From Planctomycetota bacterium (GTDB taxonomy: Bacteria > Planctomycetota > Phycisphaerae > WQYP01), in NCBI GenBank assembly GCA_021852275.1, contig JAJZNX010000096.1:1-57989 (forward strand): DNA of 57,989 nt, written 5' to 3'. The notes beneath the pieces are model-generated. The model saw only the letters and a list, made by a program, of their open reading frames with translations, ran no database searches and had not been told where the DNA came from. Within the stretch, counting starts at the first letter, position 1. Every line of letters begins with the position of its first letter. Below, piece after piece: positions 34,020-43,200 of the stretch. The position numbers and the translations under genes are program-made.

Positions 34020-36482
34020 ATGGACTTCAACAAACGCATAAACAAGCCTTCGCGGTCCACGCCTGCAAGAATAAACGTGGGTGCAGGTGTGGCACTGGTG
34101 GCTTTGCTGGGGCTGGCGGTCGTTGCGATAACAACGGGCATAGTTCGGGCGGCCACGGTGACCACGCGTCCTGCCAAGGTCAAACCAATCAGCCATCATC
34201 AGATCACCCCGCCAGGACCGCTTTCAGGGTGGCCCGTGTCGCGAGTGGAATTGCGCGGCAATCTGCCTTCGGACCGTACGACCATTTTAAATCAGATACG
34301 GGTTCTGCCCGGTGCCGTCTATCACCGGGCGCTGGTGAATGTGGATGTGCGTTCCATCGCATCGCTGGGGAGATTTAAGACGGTCAAAGCGGAAATCATA
34401 CCCACCGCCAACCACCAGGTGATTGTACGGTATATTGTACAGGAACGACCGCGCATCAAAGCGGTGGAATTGGTCGGCAATCGGCATGTGAAAAATCGGG
34501 CGTTGCATGAGCTAATCCTGGCCAAAGTTGGCGGACCCATTGATCCATTTATCTTCCACACCGACATGCGGGCCATCCGCGACCTGTACCGACGAAAGGG
34601 CTATTTGTTTGCCCGCGTAAAAATGGATAAAAAGGCATTGGCCCGCGGCGTGGTGCGGTATGAAATAACCGAAGGCCCGAAGGTGGTTATCTCTGCGGTA
34701 CGGTTTATCGGCAATATCGCCTATCCCAGTTGGTACATGCACTTCAAGGCCCAGACATCCTCGCACTTCTGGTTTATCCGGCAGGGTCTGTTGGACTACA
34801 ACGACTTGAACACTGATTTAACCACTTTTCGCCGGCTTTATGTCAAGCGCGGCTATCTGGATTGCCGGGTGGCTTATCACCTGAAATTTTCGCCGAATCT
34901 GCGGCATGTGGTAGTGGAGTACATCATTCATGCCGGCACGCGCTATCGTATCGGATGGATTCATTTTCAGGGGAACACGGTTTTCTCCACACCGCTTTTA
35001 CTGTCCAAAATTCGCCTGAAAAGCGGAACCTACTGGAATCAAGATTTGATTGAGGCTGCCAAACATGAAGTGGCTGATCTCTATGGCCGAGCAGGTTATA
35101 TTTACAGCCACGTGGTTCCGAAGTTCGGTTATTCGCGTCGCCCCGGCATTGCCAATCTGACTTTTTACATTACGCAGGGCCTGTCTTACCACGTGGGTCG
35201 AGTGATCATTCGAGGTAATACCCAGGTGCAGGACCACGTGGTGCGTCGGGCACTGCGAATGTATCCAGGCCGACTCTATGACACCGTGGCCGTGCGCCAT
35301 TCCATCAGCCGAATCAAAGACACGCAGTTGTTTCCGCACGCCACCATCACGCCGGTGGGTAATCAGCCGGAAACCCGCAATGCCCTGGTAAGCCTGCAGC
35401 AGGGCCAAACCGGCCGGTTTATGGTGGGTGCGGGCGTATCCACCAGTGCCGGATTGCTGGGCCAAGTAAGTTTTTCACAGCAGAACTTTGATATCACGGC
35501 GTGGCCACATTCGCTGGGAGAATTGATGCGCGGCCAGGCATTCAAAGGAAATGGCCAGTTTTTCCAGGTTCTGCTCGAACCAGGCACCCAATTTCAGTTA
35601 TATAAGGTAACCTTTGCGGAGCCGTATTTGTGGGACAGCCCGTATAGTTTTCGCAATAGTGCGTATTACTTCACGGAAATTTTCAACTCATATGATCTGA
35701 ACCGCGCGGGCGACCGGGTAACTCTGGGGCGGCGCTTCGGCAACCACATCCAGGTGACAACGGCCTTCCGGGTGGAAGAGGTGGGAACAAACAATGTTAC
35801 GGATGTAGGCCCACCGGGGTTTGACCCCAACGAGCCGGATTCCGCGCCCGAAATTTTTGCTCAGCAAGGTATGCATTTGCTTACCAGCATCAAGCCTGGC
35901 ATTGCGTACGACACCACCAACAGTACGATTTTTCCAACCCGCGGGGTGGTGGCGGCAGCTTCGCTGGAACAGTATGGAGCCATGGGTGGTCAGTATGATT
36001 TCACAAAAATCGATCTATCATTTTCGTACTACCACACCATCTATAAAGATCTTTTTGATCGCAAGACGGTGTTTTTGTGGCATGCTGAAACCGGGTTTAT
36101 CCCGTGGGGACATTCCGTATTTTTTGAGCGATTTTATGCCGGTGGCATCGGATCGCTGCGTGGTTTTACCTACCAGGGCGTGTCACCACGGGTCGGGCCC
36201 CTGCTGGACCCGGTGGGCGGCAACTTTCTGGCCACCACCACGGAAGAGATCAATTTCCCCATTTATGAGAAATTGCTGCGAGGCGTAGTGTTTTTGGACA
36301 CCGGCGATGTGGAATCCAACGTGCATCTGGGGCAAATACGGGCAGATGCAGGCTTTGGTTTCAGAATCACCATCCCCTTTTTGGGATCTTTACCACTGGG
36401 TGTTGACTTCGCATATCCATTCCTGCACGGTCCACAGGATCACATCGAGTATGTAAGCTTTGCTTTGGGAGTACCAATGTAA
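34020..36482 (+). CDS. bamA: Outer membrane protein assembly factor BamA (Omp85)
   Basis: An 820-aa Omp85 protein that inserts beta-barrel proteins into the outer membrane. An N-terminal hydrophobic signal (residues about 20-45) is followed by about five POTRA domains (residues 70-450), with repeats such as VSRVELRGN, IKAVELVGNRHVKNRAL, ISAVRFIGN, IGWIHFQGN and VGRVIIRGN. A C-terminal 16-strand barrel runs from GAGVSTSAGLLGQVSFSQ to the last strand HIEYVSFALGVPM. GSLRGF is the loop-6 motif (usually VRGF/Y). It heads the skp-lpxD-lpxC/fabZ-lpxA cluster, the common diderm arrangement. Confidence 0.94.
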   Translation: MDFNKRINKPSRSTPARINVGAGVALVALLGLAVVAITTGIVRAATVTTRPAKVKPISHHQITPPGPLSGWPVSRVELRGNLPSDRTTILNQIRVLPGAVYHRALVNVDVRSIASLGRFKTVKAEIIPTANHQVIVRYIVQERPRIKAVELVGNRHVKNRALHELILAKVGGPIDPFIFHTDMRAIRDLYRRKGYLFARVKMDKKALARGVVRYEITEGPKVVISAVRFIGNIAYPSWYMHFKAQTSSHFWFIRQGLLDYNDLNTDLTTFRRLYVKRGYLDCRVAYHLKFSPNLRHVVVEYIIHAGTRYRIGWIHFQGNTVFSTPLLLSKIRLKSGTYWNQDLIEAAKHEVADLYGRAGYIYSHVVPKFGYSRRPGIANLTFYITQGLSYHVGRVIIRGNTQVQDHVVRRALRMYPGRLYDTVAVRHSISRIKDTQLFPHATITPVGNQPETRNALVSLQQGQTGRFMVGAGVSTSAGLLGQVSFSQQNFDITAWPHSLGELMRGQAFKGNGQFFQVLLEPGTQFQLYKVTFAEPYLWDSPYSFRNSAYYFTEIFNSYDLNRAGDRVTLGRRFGNHIQVTTAFRVEEVGTNNVTDVGPPGFDPNEPDSAPEIFAQQGMHLLTSIKPGIAYDTTNSTIFPTRGVVAAASLEQYGAMGGQYDFTKIDLSFSYYHTIYKDLFDRKTVFLWHAETGFIPWGHSVFFERFYAGGIGSLRGFTYQGVSPRVGPLLDPVGGNFLATTTEEINFPIYEKLLRGVVFLDTGDVESNVHLGQIRADAGFGFRITIPFLGSLPLGVDFAYPFLHGPQDHIEYVSFALGVPM

Positions 36483-36523
36483 AGATGCCAACCGTAATCG
36501 CACCGTGTCAGAATAACGTAATG

Positions 36524-36552
36524 TTGAATTTTTCATCCGCAGCGGGTAATAA
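36524..36552 (+). promoter_or_regulatory. Candidate promoter between bamA and skp
   Basis: TTGAAT (36524-36529), a 17-nt spacer, then TAATAA (36547-36552), in the 161-nt gap after bamA. It would let skp and the lpx genes be transcribed independently of bamA. Confidence 0.35.
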
Positions 36553-36566
36553 ATACATTATAACTT

Positions 36567-36592
36567 CGCCGGTACGTTTGGCCGAACCGGCG
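36567..36592 (+). terminator. Stem-loop between bamA and skp
   Basis: CGCCGGT (36567-36573) and ACCGGCG (36586-36592) form a perfect 7-bp G+C-rich stem with a 12-nt loop. No T-tract follows. It may separate bamA from skp expression or stabilise the mRNA. Confidence 0.4.
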
Positions 36593-36643
36593 CGCCAATG
36601 ATATAAGAACCGTTGATTTTCGATTTTCTAATGGAGTCATGCA

Positions 36644-37267
36644 ATGAACAAAATGGCACAGTCCCTCATGGCGGCAATCCTCTCTGGAACGGCGATATTG
36701 TCCGCTGGTGTTGGTCTGGCGAGCACAGTGCCGACGGGGGCAGCAGTTAAAATTGCCGTAGTAAATATCATCAAGCTTTCAGACCGGTTGGAGGAGAAAA
36801 CCGCTCAAACGGTCAAACTCCAAAAGATGATAGCTAATTTCAAAGCCGAGCAGGCCAAAAAGCAGCAGGTGATCAAGAAATTGGCCGAGCCACTCAACCC
36901 CCAAAGCACCATCGCACTGAAACCGGGCACGCCGGAATACAAGGCCCAGGAAAAAAAATGGGAAAAAGCCACAGTGGCCGATCGGGTATTTATTGACTTT
37001 ACACAATTAAGAATTCGCTCTGAACATGCCCTGCTGGTGGAAAAACTTTATCACGACATCACCACGGCTATCAAGGCTTATGCCAAGGCGCATGGTATTG
37101 AACTGGTGTTACAGCAGGAACCCATGGACACCTCGGTGGCCACGGACAAAGCGTTAATGGTTGAAATTCGTTCGCGTAAGGTGTTATTCGCTTCCCGAGA
37201 GATCAACATCACCGATCCTCTGCTGCGGATTATGAATCGGCAATGGGAAAAAACCCACGGTCAATAA
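36644..37267 (+). CDS. skp: OmpH/Skp-family periplasmic chaperone
   Basis: A 207-aa exported protein. A signal peptide covers residues 1 to about 25 (SLMAAILSGTAILSAGVGLAS). The mature start VKIAVVNIIKLSDRLEEKTAQ is the OmpH beta-strand segment, followed by a charged coiled-coil region (residues 60-130) and a C-terminal ALLVEKLYHDITTAIKAYAKAHGIELVLQ block typical of OmpH. Skp trimers hold unfolded outer-membrane proteins on the way to BamA, which is encoded just upstream. GGAG precedes the ATG. Confidence 0.88.
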   Translation: MNKMAQSLMAAILSGTAILSAGVGLASTVPTGAAVKIAVVNIIKLSDRLEEKTAQTVKLQKMIANFKAEQAKKQQVIKKLAEPLNPQSTIALKPGTPEYKAQEKKWEKATVADRVFIDFTQLRIRSEHALLVEKLYHDITTAIKAYAKAHGIELVLQQEPMDTSVATDKALMVEIRSRKVLFASREINITDPLLRIMNRQWEKTHGQ

Positions 37268-37329
37268 TCAGCCGAAGGATCATTCAAGCCGATGCCAGCG
37301 AAAGATGTTCCCGGCGGGAGGTTTATCTG

Positions 37330-38382
37330 ATGGCTTTTTCAGCTTCCACTGCGGCCAGTTGGTGCCAGGGGACTGTGCAGGGCGATGGGACGCGGATGTT
37401 CCAGAGCATGGAAGCATTCGACCGGGCCCAAGCCGGACATTTGACCTTTATAGGCATTCCGGAACTGGCCAAAAAATTGCTTGGTTGTCCCGCAGGCGGC
37501 GCGATCTGCAGCCGGGGCTTACCGGTAAAAGCGCGTCCGGATCAAGTGTTGATCTGGGTGGAAAACGCTGACCTGGCAGTAGCGGAAGTGCTGAATAAGC
37601 TGACGATAAAACCGGCCTTGCCACCAGTAGGCGTGCATCCGACGGCCGTAGTTGACCCTGAGGCGCACCTGGGGAAAGACGTGCGAATCGGACCTCTGAC
37701 AATCATTGAAGCCGGGGCAAAACTGGGTGATCGCACCGTGATAATGGCGCAAGGATTTGTCGGTCAAAACAGTGAATTAGGCGCAGACTGTTTTCTCTGG
37801 CCGCAGGCGGTCGTGCGGGAACGCTGTGTTCTGGGACAGCGGGTAATATTGCATTCAGGTTGCGTGATTGGTGCGGATGGCTTCGGGTATCGCCTGTCCG
37901 CCGGGCGCTATGTAAAAATTCCCCACATTGGCGGTGTGTCCATTGGTGACGACTGTGAAATCGGGGCCAACGCCACGGTGGATCGGGGCAAATTTGCCGA
38001 CACTCTCATCGGTGAAGGCAGTAAACTGGATAATTCAGTACAAGTCGGCCATAATGTTGTCCTTGGTCGCCATACCATTTTGGTGTCCCATGTTGCGATC
38101 GGCGGTTCGGTGCGTACTGGGGATTATCTGACAATGGGGGGTGGGTCGGTGATTGCCGATCATCTGAGCTTGGGGCCGGGAGTAAGGGTGGCGGGATTTT
38201 CGGCCGTCACTGGCGACGCGGAGCCGCAAGCCCAATTGGTGGGTGCACCCGCTCGTACTGGGCGGGAGTATTTTTCGGAATTACGAGCTTTGCATCGTTT
38301 GCCTCGATTGCCGGCAACATTGCGTGACCTTGAACAACGGATAGCTGCTCTTGAATCCCTCACAAAAAACCATCCTTCATGA
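37330..38382 (+). CDS. lpxD: UDP-3-O-(3-hydroxyacyl)glucosamine N-acyltransferase LpxD
   Basis: A 350-aa left-handed beta-helix acyltransferase, third step of lipid A synthesis. The N-terminal uridine-binding domain includes AGHLTFIGIPELAKKLLG. Hexapeptide repeats run from about residue 100, with SGCVIGADGFGYRL and HIGGVSIGDDCEIGANATVDRG typical of LpxD. The His in DNSVQVGHNVVLG is the likely catalytic base. A C-terminal helix (LRDLEQRIAALES) is usual. ATG 37330 has GGGAGG 9 nt upstream. The last 32 nt overlap lpxC/fabZ. Confidence 0.95.
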   Translation: MAFSASTAASWCQGTVQGDGTRMFQSMEAFDRAQAGHLTFIGIPELAKKLLGCPAGGAICSRGLPVKARPDQVLIWVENADLAVAEVLNKLTIKPALPPVGVHPTAVVDPEAHLGKDVRIGPLTIIEAGAKLGDRTVIMAQGFVGQNSELGADCFLWPQAVVRERCVLGQRVILHSGCVIGADGFGYRLSAGRYVKIPHIGGVSIGDDCEIGANATVDRGKFADTLIGEGSKLDNSVQVGHNVVLGRHTILVSHVAIGGSVRTGDYLTMGGGSVIADHLSLGPGVRVAGFSAVTGDAEPQAQLVGAPARTGREYFSELRALHRLPRLPATLRDLEQRIAALESLTKNHPS

Positions 38383-39658
38383 AGTCAGCGTATCTGGACG
38401 GGGACTTTTCACCAGCGAAGAGGTAACGGCGACGTTCCGACCTGCTCCTCCCGGTCACGGCGTTGTGTTTGTGCGCACGGATTTAGGCCGGGCGGTTCGC
38501 ATTCCGGCGTTGGTATCCAATATCACCAAACGGGCACGCCGCAGCAGCTTGCGCAACGGGGCCGATTCCATTGAGACCATTGAACATTGCATGTCCGCAC
38601 TTCACGGGCTTGGAATCGACAACATCATTGTTGAAGTCAGTGGCGGGGAAATGCCCGGTCTGGACGGATCTGCGATCCTGTATGTCAAGGCGCTTCAGGA
38701 AGCAGGGCTGGTCGAACAACCGGCGGAAAAGCAGTTTCTGAGAATCAGCGAACCCATTGAGGTGCGTGATGGAACCTCAACACTCATCGCCGCCCCGCCG
38801 GATGGAGATGAATTTCAGATCCTCTACAACCTGGATTATGGTATGCAGGGACCGATTGGCCGACAGCTTTTTTCCTTTAGCATGGGGGATGACTATACCT
38901 CCATACTTGCCCCGGCCCGCACCTTTGTACTGAAGCAGGAGGCCGAGGCTCTGCGTCAGCGTGGCCTGGGATTACATCTGAAGCCGGCAGATGTGCTGGT
39001 GCTGGATTCCAACGGGCCTATTGATACCGAATGGCGCTTTGCAGATGAATGTGTGCGCCACAAGGTACTGGATCTGCTTGGAGATCTGTACCTGTTGGGT
39101 TGTGGAATCCGCGGTAAGGTGATTGCCTATCGATCCGGTCATGCGCTCAATCACATGCTGGTGCGGCGCCTGTTGTCCATGCTTGATGCCCAGCGAAATA
39201 AGGCCCTTAGCCTGCTGGATCCGGTCATGGATGTGCGGGCCATTGCCAAAGTGCTGCCGCATCGCTATCCGATGTTGCTGGTAGATCGGGTGATTGAAAT
39301 TGACGCTGATCGGCGGGCGGTGGGCATTAAAAATGTCAGCATCAATGAGCAGTTTTTCCAAGGGCATTATCCAGGCACGCCGGTCATGCCTGGCGTACTC
39401 ATTGTTGAAGCCATGGCTCAGCTTTCCGGCCTGCTTTTATCACGCAAGCTTGAGCACACGGGCAAACTGGCACTGCTGCTGTCGATGGATAAAGTGAAAC
39501 TGCGGCGGCCAGTGGTGCCCGGCGATCAACTGGTTCTGGAAGCCCAAACCATCCGCGTCAAGGCTCGCACCGGTCATGTGCGCTGCCGGGCAATGGTGGG
39601 AGATCAACTGGCGGCGGAAGCCATCATTAAATTCATGCTGGTGGATGACGAAGCATAA
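38351..39658 (+). CDS. lpxC/fabZ: Bifunctional UDP-3-O-acyl-GlcNAc deacetylase / 3-hydroxyacyl-ACP dehydratase (LpxC-FabZ fusion)
   Basis: A 435-aa fusion. Residues 1 to about 285 are LpxC: zinc ligands H79 (ETIEHCMSALHG), H237 and D241 (VRHKVLDLLGD), catalytic E78 and H264 (RSGHALNH), nearly the E. coli numbering. Residues about 290-435 are FabZ: LPHRYPMLLVDRV, catalytic H339 in GHYPGTPVMPG and E353 in IVEAMAQ. The fusion is known from Bacteroidota and other diderms, and links lipid A deacetylation to 3-hydroxyacyl supply. The only plausible start is TTG at 38351, inside the 3' end of lpxD, because no in-frame ATG precedes the conserved ILHEVSVSGRGL segment. A 104-nt gap follows before lpxA. 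Confidence 0.95.
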   Translation: MNPSQKTILHEVSVSGRGLFTSEEVTATFRPAPPGHGVVFVRTDLGRAVRIPALVSNITKRARRSSLRNGADSIETIEHCMSALHGLGIDNIIVEVSGGEMPGLDGSAILYVKALQEAGLVEQPAEKQFLRISEPIEVRDGTSTLIAAPPDGDEFQILYNLDYGMQGPIGRQLFSFSMGDDYTSILAPARTFVLKQEAEALRQRGLGLHLKPADVLVLDSNGPIDTEWRFADECVRHKVLDLLGDLYLLGCGIRGKVIAYRSGHALNHMLVRRLLSMLDAQRNKALSLLDPVMDVRAIAKVLPHRYPMLLVDRVIEIDADRRAVGIKNVSINEQFFQGHYPGTPVMPGVLIVEAMAQLSGLLLSRKLEHTGKLALLLSMDKVKLRRPVVPGDQLVLEAQTIRVKARTGHVRCRAMVGDQLAAEAIIKFMLVDDEA

Positions 39659-39672
39659 ACTGCAAAAAAGGC

Positions 39673-39720
39673 GGCCGCTCTCGCCGGTGCGGCCGGCCAA
39701 GGTGATAAGACCGACCGGCC
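39673..39720 (+). promoter_or_regulatory. Two mutually exclusive hairpins between lpxC/fabZ and lpxA
   Basis: GGCCGC (39673-39678) pairs with GCGGCC (39689-39694), while GGCCGG (39691-39696) pairs with CCGGCC (39715-39720). The two stems share 39691-39694, so only one can form. No T-run follows. It could be an attenuator-like switch, a processing site or chance in G+C-rich sequence. Confidence 0.3.
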
Positions 39721-39762
39721 ACTGCTGACGCGTTTGTAATTTCAATAAAACAGCGAGATCAA

Positions 39763-40593
39763 ATGGCACAGATTCATCCCATGGCGGTAGTGGATAAACA
39801 GGCGGAACTGGCGGCCGATGTGGTAGTGGGACCTTTTGCCTACATAGGGCCGCACGTTCAATTGGGTACGGGCTGTGTGGTGGATCATCATGCGTCCATC
39901 GAGGGGCATACGAAAGCCGGCAAGGGAAATCATTTTTTCCCATATTGCCAAGTGGGTACGATTTCGCAGGACCTTAAGTATCGTGGCGGACCATGCCAGT
40001 TGGTGCTTGGTGATTTCAATGACATCCGCGAGCATGTAACGATTCATATCGGCACGGAAGACGGTGGCGGCCTCACCCGGGTCGGCAGCCATAACCTGTT
40101 GATGATCGGTATGCACGTGGCCCACGATTGCATCATCGGCGATTATTGCCAACTGGCTAATCAGGTATTACTGGCGGGCCACATTGTTGTGGAAGACCGG
40201 GCTGTGGTGGCAGGCGGAGTTGCCATTCATCATTTCGTTACGGTGGGCAGAAACTCATTTGTCGGCGGCACCTCGGGCGTGGTCCACGATGTGCCCCCGT
40301 TCATGGTGGTGAATGGCCATCCGGCGGAAGTCTGCGGATTTAACCGCACGGGCCTCCAGCGCAGCGGTTTCAGCGATGCATGTGTGGAAGCAATTCGCCA
40401 CTCCTATCGACTGCTCTTCAAAAAAGGTTCACCAGTAGCTGTGGCCTTGAAAGAGCTTGAGGGCCTTTATCCGGATGTACCCGAGGTGATGGAACTGGTG
40501 GCATTTATCCGGCGATCCAGCAGCGGAAAATTCGGACGTTACCGGGAATCCTTGCGAGAGAAAGCCTCCATGGATTCTCAGGATTCGACGTGA
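39763..40593 (+). CDS. lpxA: Acyl-ACP--UDP-N-acetylglucosamine O-acyltransferase LpxA
   Basis: A 276-aa left-handed beta-helix trimeric acyltransferase, first step of lipid A synthesis. The start is MAQIHPMAVVDKQAEL. Family motifs are QDLKYRGGPCQL, NDIREHVTIHIGT and MHVAHDCIIGDYCQLANQV, with H121 equivalent to the catalytic His125 of E. coli. The C-terminal helical domain (FNRTGLQRSGFS onward) is present. The stop overlaps the GTG start of the following Gfo/Idh gene (GTGA). Confidence 0.96.
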   Translation: MAQIHPMAVVDKQAELAADVVVGPFAYIGPHVQLGTGCVVDHHASIEGHTKAGKGNHFFPYCQVGTISQDLKYRGGPCQLVLGDFNDIREHVTIHIGTEDGGGLTRVGSHNLLMIGMHVAHDCIIGDYCQLANQVLLAGHIVVEDRAVVAGGVAIHHFVTVGRNSFVGGTSGVVHDVPPFMVVNGHPAEVCGFNRTGLQRSGFSDACVEAIRHSYRLLFKKGSPVAVALKELEGLYPDVPEVMELVAFIRRSSSGKFGRYRESLREKASMDSQDST

Positions 40594-41669
40594 GCTATGT
40601 GAGTATGGGCATGATGGATGGTGATAAACAGACAAACGATACGAAGGTTGCGGTGGTCGGAGCGGGACGCATGGGTCGCCACCATGCCCGCAATTACCGC
40701 CAGATTCCACACTGCCGCCTGATTGCCGTGGTGGATGGCGACCCGGCCCGCGCCCAGGCTGCGGCGCAGGAGTTTGGATGTCGTGCGTATGGAACAGCCG
40801 CAGAACTGCTGGCTTCCGCGGAACGGCCGGATGCCGTGAGCATCGCCGTGCCGACAATTTATCATCGGTCGGTAGCGGAAGAATTTCTGGCCGGCGGCGT
40901 ACACATTCTGGTTGAAAAGCCGCTGGCCCCCACGCCGCTGGATGCCTGCGCCATCGTGGAACTGGCTCGGCACCGCGGCTGCGTGTTGCAAGTAGGCCAT
41001 TCGGAACGCTTTAATCCGGTGGTGCGGGCGCTGAATTCCTATCAACTACACCCGCAGTTTCTGGAGGTGCATCGCATCAGCCCGATGACTTTTCGCAGCA
41101 TTGATGTGGGAGTGGTGCTGGATATGATGATTCACGATATTGATATTGTGCATCACTTTGTCCGGTCGCCAGTGCAATCGGTAGCGGCGGTCGGGGTTTC
41201 GGTCATTGGCCGGTGTGAAGATGTAGCCAACGCGCGGTTGGTTTTTGCCAACGGTTGCGTCGCCAATCTTACTGCTTCGCGATTGGCCATGAAGACGGAG
41301 CGAAGGATGCGGCTGTTTAGTCCGGATGCCTACGTCAGTGTAGATTATCAAAAAAAATCCGGCGTGGTCATTCAGCGCCGTGCTAATGCGACGGAACTGG
41401 GAAAAATTCGGGAAAAGGTTCTCGCCGGTCAGATTGCAGATCTTTCAGACCTTAACTATCCGGACTTGGTAAACTATGATCAGCTTGCAGTGGATGACCG
41501 TGAGCCGCTGCGGGTGGAACTTGAATCGTTTCTGCATGCCATTCGCAATGCCAGCACCCCGGAAGTAACCGGAGAGGATGGTTGCGTGGCGGTAGAGGTG
41601 GCCACACGAATCATGGAATCTATTGCAGATCATCAACGCCATCTGCGCCCGGGGTCCACCTTTCCCTGA
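40590..41669 (+). CDS. Gfo/Idh-family oxidoreductase coupled to lpxA (possible GnnA-type enzyme)
   Basis: A 359-aa NAD-dependent oxidoreductase. The Rossmann motif is VAVVGAGRMGRHHARNY (residues 20-36), the EKP motif is at 109-111, and LQVGHSERFNPVVRAL plus MMIHDIDIVHHFV carry the usual catalytic-site residues. The start GTG 40590 overlaps the lpxA stop; ATG codons at 40605, 40611 and 40614 are alternatives. In some bacteria a Gfo/Idh enzyme beside lpxA (GnnA) oxidises UDP-GlcNAc at C3 for 3-amino lipid A sugar. No GnnB-like aminotransferase is present here, so that role is a hypothesis. Confidence 0.85.
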   Translation: MSYVSMGMMDGDKQTNDTKVAVVGAGRMGRHHARNYRQIPHCRLIAVVDGDPARAQAAAQEFGCRAYGTAAELLASAERPDAVSIAVPTIYHRSVAEEFLAGGVHILVEKPLAPTPLDACAIVELARHRGCVLQVGHSERFNPVVRALNSYQLHPQFLEVHRISPMTFRSIDVGVVLDMMIHDIDIVHHFVRSPVQSVAAVGVSVIGRCEDVANARLVFANGCVANLTASRLAMKTERRMRLFSPDAYVSVDYQKKSGVVIQRRANATELGKIREKVLAGQIADLSDLNYPDLVNYDQLAVDDREPLRVELESFLHAIRNASTPEVTGEDGCVAVEVATRIMESIADHQRHLRPGSTFP

Positions 41670-41677
41670 CATCGGCG

Positions 41678-43048
41678 TTATTTCATCCAGTAAAGGGCCA
41701 CGGCCACCCGCGCTGTTTCCCTGATCATTTCGGCTACCGCAGTTCTTGAGGAATTGCTGTAAAGATGGCGGTAGTAGCGTCCCACAAGTTTGCGATACAG
41801 GCGCAGTCGCAGGGTTTTGGCGATCGCCCGCTGGGCAATGGAAAATGGTATCACCCGGTGCGGTGTAACCTTGGTCACGCGTATGATTTCCACCATATCC
41901 AGCCGCGGATTGCCCGGATTGGTAAGCAGCACCGGCGGAGCCATGGTATGGGGCTTGAGTGAAAAAGCAATTTTTTCGATCTGGGCATTGGTCAAACTGC
42001 CCCGGTGTGTGTGCGGCCAATGGCCGCCGTTATCCGCTTGCGGGTCTACGGAATTATCTTCAGCCAAGAATGCAAAACTGGCACCGTGACGCAGCCGCTC
42101 TTCCAGGTTTACGCAATAAGCGATGGCCTTGCGGCACGCCGCGGCAATCTGCGCCGGCGTCGGATGGGCAATGGGCTTCAGATGATTGGGATCATGGGGA
42201 TCTCTCGGCCACTGGCGTATGACCGGATAACTGATGGTGTACAAGTCGATGCTCGCGTGGCGCGTAAATTTGGACAGGTGCGTTTCGTAATACCGCAGGA
42301 TTTCCCGGCGTGTGACCACCATCTGCGGAAATGTCAAATTATTCAGATATATCTGAATGGTTACCTGTCGTCTGAGATGATATAGTTTTTTATCCAGCGT
42401 GGTGCCCGCCAACTTCAGTTCGCGGTTGGCCAAAGCCACGGAGCCCATGTACTGGTTGAGTATCTTTTCACGCTTGGCCTGTATATAAATTTTTATTCGT
42501 TGCCGGTCATCCTTGGAAAGCTGGCGACGAGCGGCGTTGTATAGCAACATGTTGCCGATTTTAGTATGAATTTCCGCATAAATGGTTTCCAAAGCCCGTT
42601 GCCTGAAAAAGTTTTTCGTCCGGCTGGTGGCAGCTTCGTGCTGCAACTCCGCAGAGATGGGGCGTATAATATCCTGCACAAAAAGCGGGTGACCATTGAC
42701 GGTGCCCAAAAGTGCAGCCACCGACAAGGGATGTCCGGGTGAAACTTGCGCCGATAGCGGCTCTGATTTCACCACCACCTTGGCGGGGTGACCAGGTAAA
42801 GGGCTTACGGATTGCGTGGCGGCGGGTGTCGTTGAGGGATGGCCGGAGGTACCTGCTGATCCGCCGTGCTGCGATGGCCTGATCGTGGCATTCCTTGTTG
42901 TAGCAGTTACCGGCGGTGCCGACTTGGGAATAAATGCCTGCGTCGAGATAGTCGCCTTGTGTTGTGGATGAATCCATCCACAACCTACCGGTAACATCAA
43001 CATGAATCCCAGTAGTCCGAATCGAATTGAACTCATTGTTTGTTTCAC
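41678..43048 (-). CDS. SurA/PpiC-type peptidyl-prolyl isomerase lipoprotein
   Basis: A protein of about 456 aa. The N-terminus (KQTMSSIRFGLLGFMLMLPVGC) is a signal peptide ending in a lipobox-like Cys. A Ser/Thr/Pro-rich linker follows, then a SurA-N-like helical region (GHPLFVQDIIRPISAEL, then QRALETIYAEIHTKIGN). The C-terminal part resembles a rotamase/PpiC domain (AFLAEDNSVDPQADNGGHW, then IEKIAFSLKPHTMAPPVLL), with GG and VEIIRV-like motifs. It probably helps outer-membrane protein folding with BamA and Skp, encoded nearby. The start is GTG 43048 with AGGTGA 5 nt upstream, or ATG 43036. The frame is open to 43306 but this would overlap the divergent ribF start. Confidence 0.75.
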   Translation of the reverse strand: MKQTMSSIRFGLLGFMLMLPVGCGWIHPQHKATISTQAFIPKSAPPVTATTRNATIRPSQHGGSAGTSGHPSTTPAATQSVSPLPGHPAKVVVKSEPLSAQVSPGHPLSVAALLGTVNGHPLFVQDIIRPISAELQHEAATSRTKNFFRQRALETIYAEIHTKIGNMLLYNAARRQLSKDDRQRIKIYIQAKREKILNQYMGSVALANRELKLAGTTLDKKLYHLRRQVTIQIYLNNLTFPQMVVTRREILRYYETHLSKFTRHASIDLYTISYPVIRQWPRDPHDPNHLKPIAHPTPAQIAAACRKAIAYCVNLEERLRHGASFAFLAEDNSVDPQADNGGHWPHTHRGSLTNAQIEKIAFSLKPHTMAPPVLLTNPGNPRLDMVEIIRVTKVTPHRVIPFSIAQRAIAKTLRLRLYRKLVGRYYRHLYSNSSRTAVAEMIRETARVAVALYWMK

Positions 43049-43200
43049 GTTCACCTGATGTTCATGGGTGTTAAGGCAGTTTTCACGGATCGCCGTTTCG
43101 CCGGGCATATTGGAACACAAAACTGTCCCAAATACAAAGCGCAAGGCCAGCAGCTCCCCGGTTCCAAGAGAGCGAGGCTGGCCATTTTTCAGGCTTTTTG

